Below are positions 62,737 through 64,000 of a DNA stretch of 64,000 bases, one piece after another. How positions within the stretch are numbered: position 1 is the first letter of the stretch; each line of letters begins with the position of its first letter. The stretch is from the NCBI GenBank assembly GCA_002919305.1, contig PKFB01000042.1, forward strand, positions 1 through 64,000. Reading direction: 5' to 3'. The translations under genes were made by a program, and so were the position numbers. Under the pieces are notes generated by a model that was not told the DNA's origin, searched no databases, and saw nothing but the letters and a program-made list of their open reading frames with translations. Source of the stretch: Actinomycetales bacterium (GTDB lineage: Bacteria; Actinomycetota; Actinomycetes; Mycobacteriales; Micromonosporaceae).

Positions 62737-63186
62737 TCAGCGGACACGGGGTGGGTGCCAGGAGTGAAGGAGTTCATTAAGAGATTCAGATGAGTAGGCG
62801 CGGATAGAGATCTCATCACCGGCCTCATAGTGGTCTTCCGGATGCAACGCCGGGCTGTTACTCATGAGGTCTGTCATATCGGCCTCGATGGTCAAGTCGG
62901 CGTTCTGATATATGGCGAGTGCCTGGGCGACGAGTTCAGCGGTGTACCGCAGAACGGTTGCTAGATCTATCGCCTCCTGAACACGCCAATCGATCAGATT
63001 TTTCCACTCGTCATATAGCGGTGATAAGTTACCTAGATCTTCACGACTCAACCATGCGGAGATACCAATAGGGTTCTCGCCTTCGAGGTAATGCGGGACG
63101 GCTTCCGCGATCATGGACAGCCCGAGGATGCGCGCGATCTGTTGGCGAACACCTTCCGTATTGACGTCAACATCAGCCTCTGTCAT
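62737..63186 (-). CDS. EspC-like ESX substrate, cassette 3
   Basis: A 149-residue helical protein. AELVAQALAIYQNADLTIEA near residue 95 includes YQNAD, a YxxxD type VII secretion signal at the end of a long helix. The ATG at 63186 overlaps the YbaB-like gene's stop by 14 nt; GGAAGG lies about 10 nt upstream. An open frame extending to 63414 is only overlap. It is 8 bp from the WXG gene. Confidence 0.77.
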   Translation of the reverse strand: MTEADVDVNTEGVRQQIARILGLSMIAEAVPHYLEGENPIGISAWLSREDLGNLSPLYDEWKNLIDWRVQEAIDLATVLRYTAELVAQALAIYQNADLTIEADMTDLMSNSPALHPEDHYEAGDEISIRAYSSESLNELLHSWHPPRVR

Positions 63187-63493
63187 GAGCAGCAGCCTTC
63201 CTGTCCTCGATAAGCGTGCGGCGGGCCCAGAGAACGGCATCAGTGGCGGATCGAAGGGTGGTCTCGAGGAGACGACCGAAGGACGCCTCGTCGTATCGCT
63301 CGAAGGTGCCGGGAGCAATCCGGATACTCCGGATCTCTCCAGAACAGGTTTGCACCACCTCGATGCTGTGGTCTGGTGACTGACAGGACACTTCGGTACG
63401 GCGGAACTCTTCATGTAGCGAACGTCGACGCTCGAACTCCTGTCGAGCCTCTTCCATCGCCTCTTTTAGGAACTTTTGAACATCTAATGGCAT
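63173..63493 (-). CDS. YbaB/EbfC-like protein, ESX cassette 3
   Basis: A 106-residue protein homologous to that of cassette 1 (shared pattern EVSCQSPDHSIEVV...ALWARRTLIED-like). A coiled N-terminal helix (FLKEAMEEARQEFERRRSL) comes first. The ATG at 63493 has AAAGG about 8 nt upstream; the in-frame extension to 63607 has no site. It starts the operon downstream of the DnaA-box array. Confidence 0.8.
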   Translation of the reverse strand: MPLDVQKFLKEAMEEARQEFERRRSLHEEFRRTEVSCQSPDHSIEVVQTCSGEIRSIRIAPGTFERYDEASFGRLLETTLRSATDAVLWARRTLIEDRKAAAHDRG

Positions 63494-63600
63494 AGAGCAC
63501 CTTTCCGCGATAAGAGAGGTAGAGCTTCGCTTTAAGAGTGAAAGCGACTTATAGATCAACAAGTAGGCAACCTGGAACGACGGTATGTGATGGCCATCAA

Positions 63601-63620
63601 TGCACACAAGCCTGTGTGCA
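63601..63620. promoter_or_regulatory. perfect inverted repeat (operator-like)
   Basis: TGCACACA-AGCC-TGTGTGCA: perfect 8-bp arms with a 4-nt centre. It is 4 nt from the first DnaA box and 108 bp upstream of cassette 3. Confidence 0.5.
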
Positions 63621-63624
63621 AGCC

Positions 63625-63698
63625 TGTGGATAACTCAGCCGCTCCCTGTGGATAACTGTGGAAAACCAGGGACTAGGCTGTGGATAGCCTGTGGATAT
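63625..63698 (-). promoter_or_regulatory. array of five DnaA boxes in helical phase
   Basis: TGTGGATAA (63625), TGTGGATAA (63647), TGTGGAAAA (63657), TGTGGATAG (63679) and TGTGGATAT (63690) all point the same way. Start distances are 22, 10, 22 and 11 nt, close to whole helical turns. On the minus strand they read TTATCCACA, in the sense direction of cassette 3, and lie 132-205 bp upstream. Confidence 0.8.
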
Positions 63699-63834
63699 CT
63701 CGCGGCTGGGCGCGGGGGAGCACGCGTTGGAGGGGACGTCGCTACCGCGCGTACCCAACGTTGGGCAACGAAGCAGAAGGAACCAGTGCTCGCAGGAAGC
63801 AGCCCAGGGACAGCGTCAACTCAGCGAGGGCTCC

Positions 63835-64000
63835 TCAGCTGAGGGCGACCTCGCGTACCACCTCAAGACGTTCGGGTGCCGTGTGCCTGGCGGTGAACCA
63901 GCGCAAGGTGGCCGAACGTCCATCAAGATCCAATGACGCGAGCGCGTTGTCGAACCAGGGCTTACGGTCCAACCACCACCGCAGCGGTGGCTTAGGGACA
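63835..64000 (-). CDS. C-terminal part of an unidentified protein (partial)
   Basis: An open minus-strand frame enters from the window edge and ends at 63835. The last ~54 residues are protein-like (RWWLDRKPWFDNALASLDLD, then WFTARHTAPERLEVVREVAL). I do not recognise the family. It is co-oriented with ESX cassette 3 and could belong to the same locus. Confidence 0.55.
   Translation of the reverse strand, partial: VPKPPLRWWLDRKPWFDNALASLDLDGRSATLRWFTARHTAPERLEVVREVALS

Larger units (their letters stand above)
63494..63834. other. intergenic region upstream of ESX cassette 3
   Basis: About 0.34 kb between the cassette and the partial gene upstream. It holds the inverted repeat and five DnaA boxes listed separately; no gene is supported. 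Confidence 0.5.

Noticed and set aside
63625..63698. Chromosomal oriC
   Set aside because: Five DnaA boxes are suggestive, but dnaA, dnaN, rpmH and gyrB are absent and the synteny places the region away from the usual origin; kept as a regulatory or titration array.
1..64000. CRISPR arrays, insertion sequences or prophage genes
   Set aside because: I saw no regularly spaced direct repeats, transposase or integrase motifs, or phage structural genes.

Overview
The window is chromosomal DNA from a high-GC Gram-positive actinobacterium. Evidence: GTG and TTG starts, 4-nt stop/start overlaps, an actinobacterial 6C RNA, a BldG-type anti-sigma antagonist, a DtxR/IdeR-type iron box, ESX (type VII) substrate genes with a mycosin, and an MFS-thymidylate kinase fusion. 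The LPMO and the tight gene style would suit a Glycomycetales/Micromonosporales-like saprophyte, but I cannot fix the genus. From memory, the order of housekeeping genes (acs, HAD phosphatase, 6C RNA, ssd, Flp pilus genes, helicase, topA, holB, tRNA-Thr, ppa, dac, zinc peptidase, tilS, hpt, ftsH, folE) follows the Mycobacterium tuberculosis Rv3667 to Rv3609c stretch, so this looks like an ancient core region with insertions.

Layout. 0-5 kb: acs, a degenerate Fic-fold protein and a proline/glutamine-rich membrane protein. 5-12.1 kb: an iron-regulated NRPS-independent siderophore operon (PLP decarboxylase, NIS synthetase, AlcB/IucB acetyltransferase, IucD-type hydroxylase, second NIS synthetase) in rhbBCDEF order without rhbA. 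This suggests a citrate dihydroxamate such as an arthrobactin- or schizokinen-type compound. 12.2-19.2 kb: HAD phosphatase, 6C RNA, two DnaA boxes, then ssd-cpaF-tadBC(fused)-flp-tadE-tadG-like, an overlapping Flp/Tad operon. 19.2-30 kb: MrfA/Rv3649-type helicase, bldG and its anti-sigma partner, a K+-independent H+-pyrophosphatase, a lipoprotein, a conserved hypothetical and topA.

30-44 kb: sugar-lactone oxidase, TetR regulator, membrane protein, PLP D-amino-acid lyase-type enzyme, MFS-Tmk fusion, holB, ESX cassette 1 (YbaB-like, EspC-like, WXG-like), a ~1.1 kb hairpin-rich non-coding stretch, RicT/PSP1, a membrane metallophosphoesterase, a DUF1737 protein and tRNA-Thr(CGT). 44-51 kb: AA10 LPMO with CBM2, ppa, PBP4-type carboxypeptidase, zinc metallopeptidase and tilS. 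51-55 kb: ESX cassette 2 (EspC-like, a long WXG protein split by a frameshift at a six-base homopolymer, and a mycosin). 55-61 kb: GlxA-type regulator, small membrane protein, hpt, a decayed region with an SH3-domain pseudogene, ftsH and folE. 61.3-64 kb: AT-richer ESX cassette 3 (YbaB-like, EspC-like, WXG, lipoprotein) and a partial gene.

The most unusual pattern is that all three ESX cassettes and the ssd/Flp operon have DnaA-box sequences (TTATCCACA or TTGTCCACA), always in the sense orientation, about 95-200 bp upstream of the first start codon. The array before cassette 3 has five boxes at helical-turn spacing beside a perfect inverted repeat. No ESX translocase gene (EccB/C/D/E) is visible here, so these are orphan substrate cassettes.
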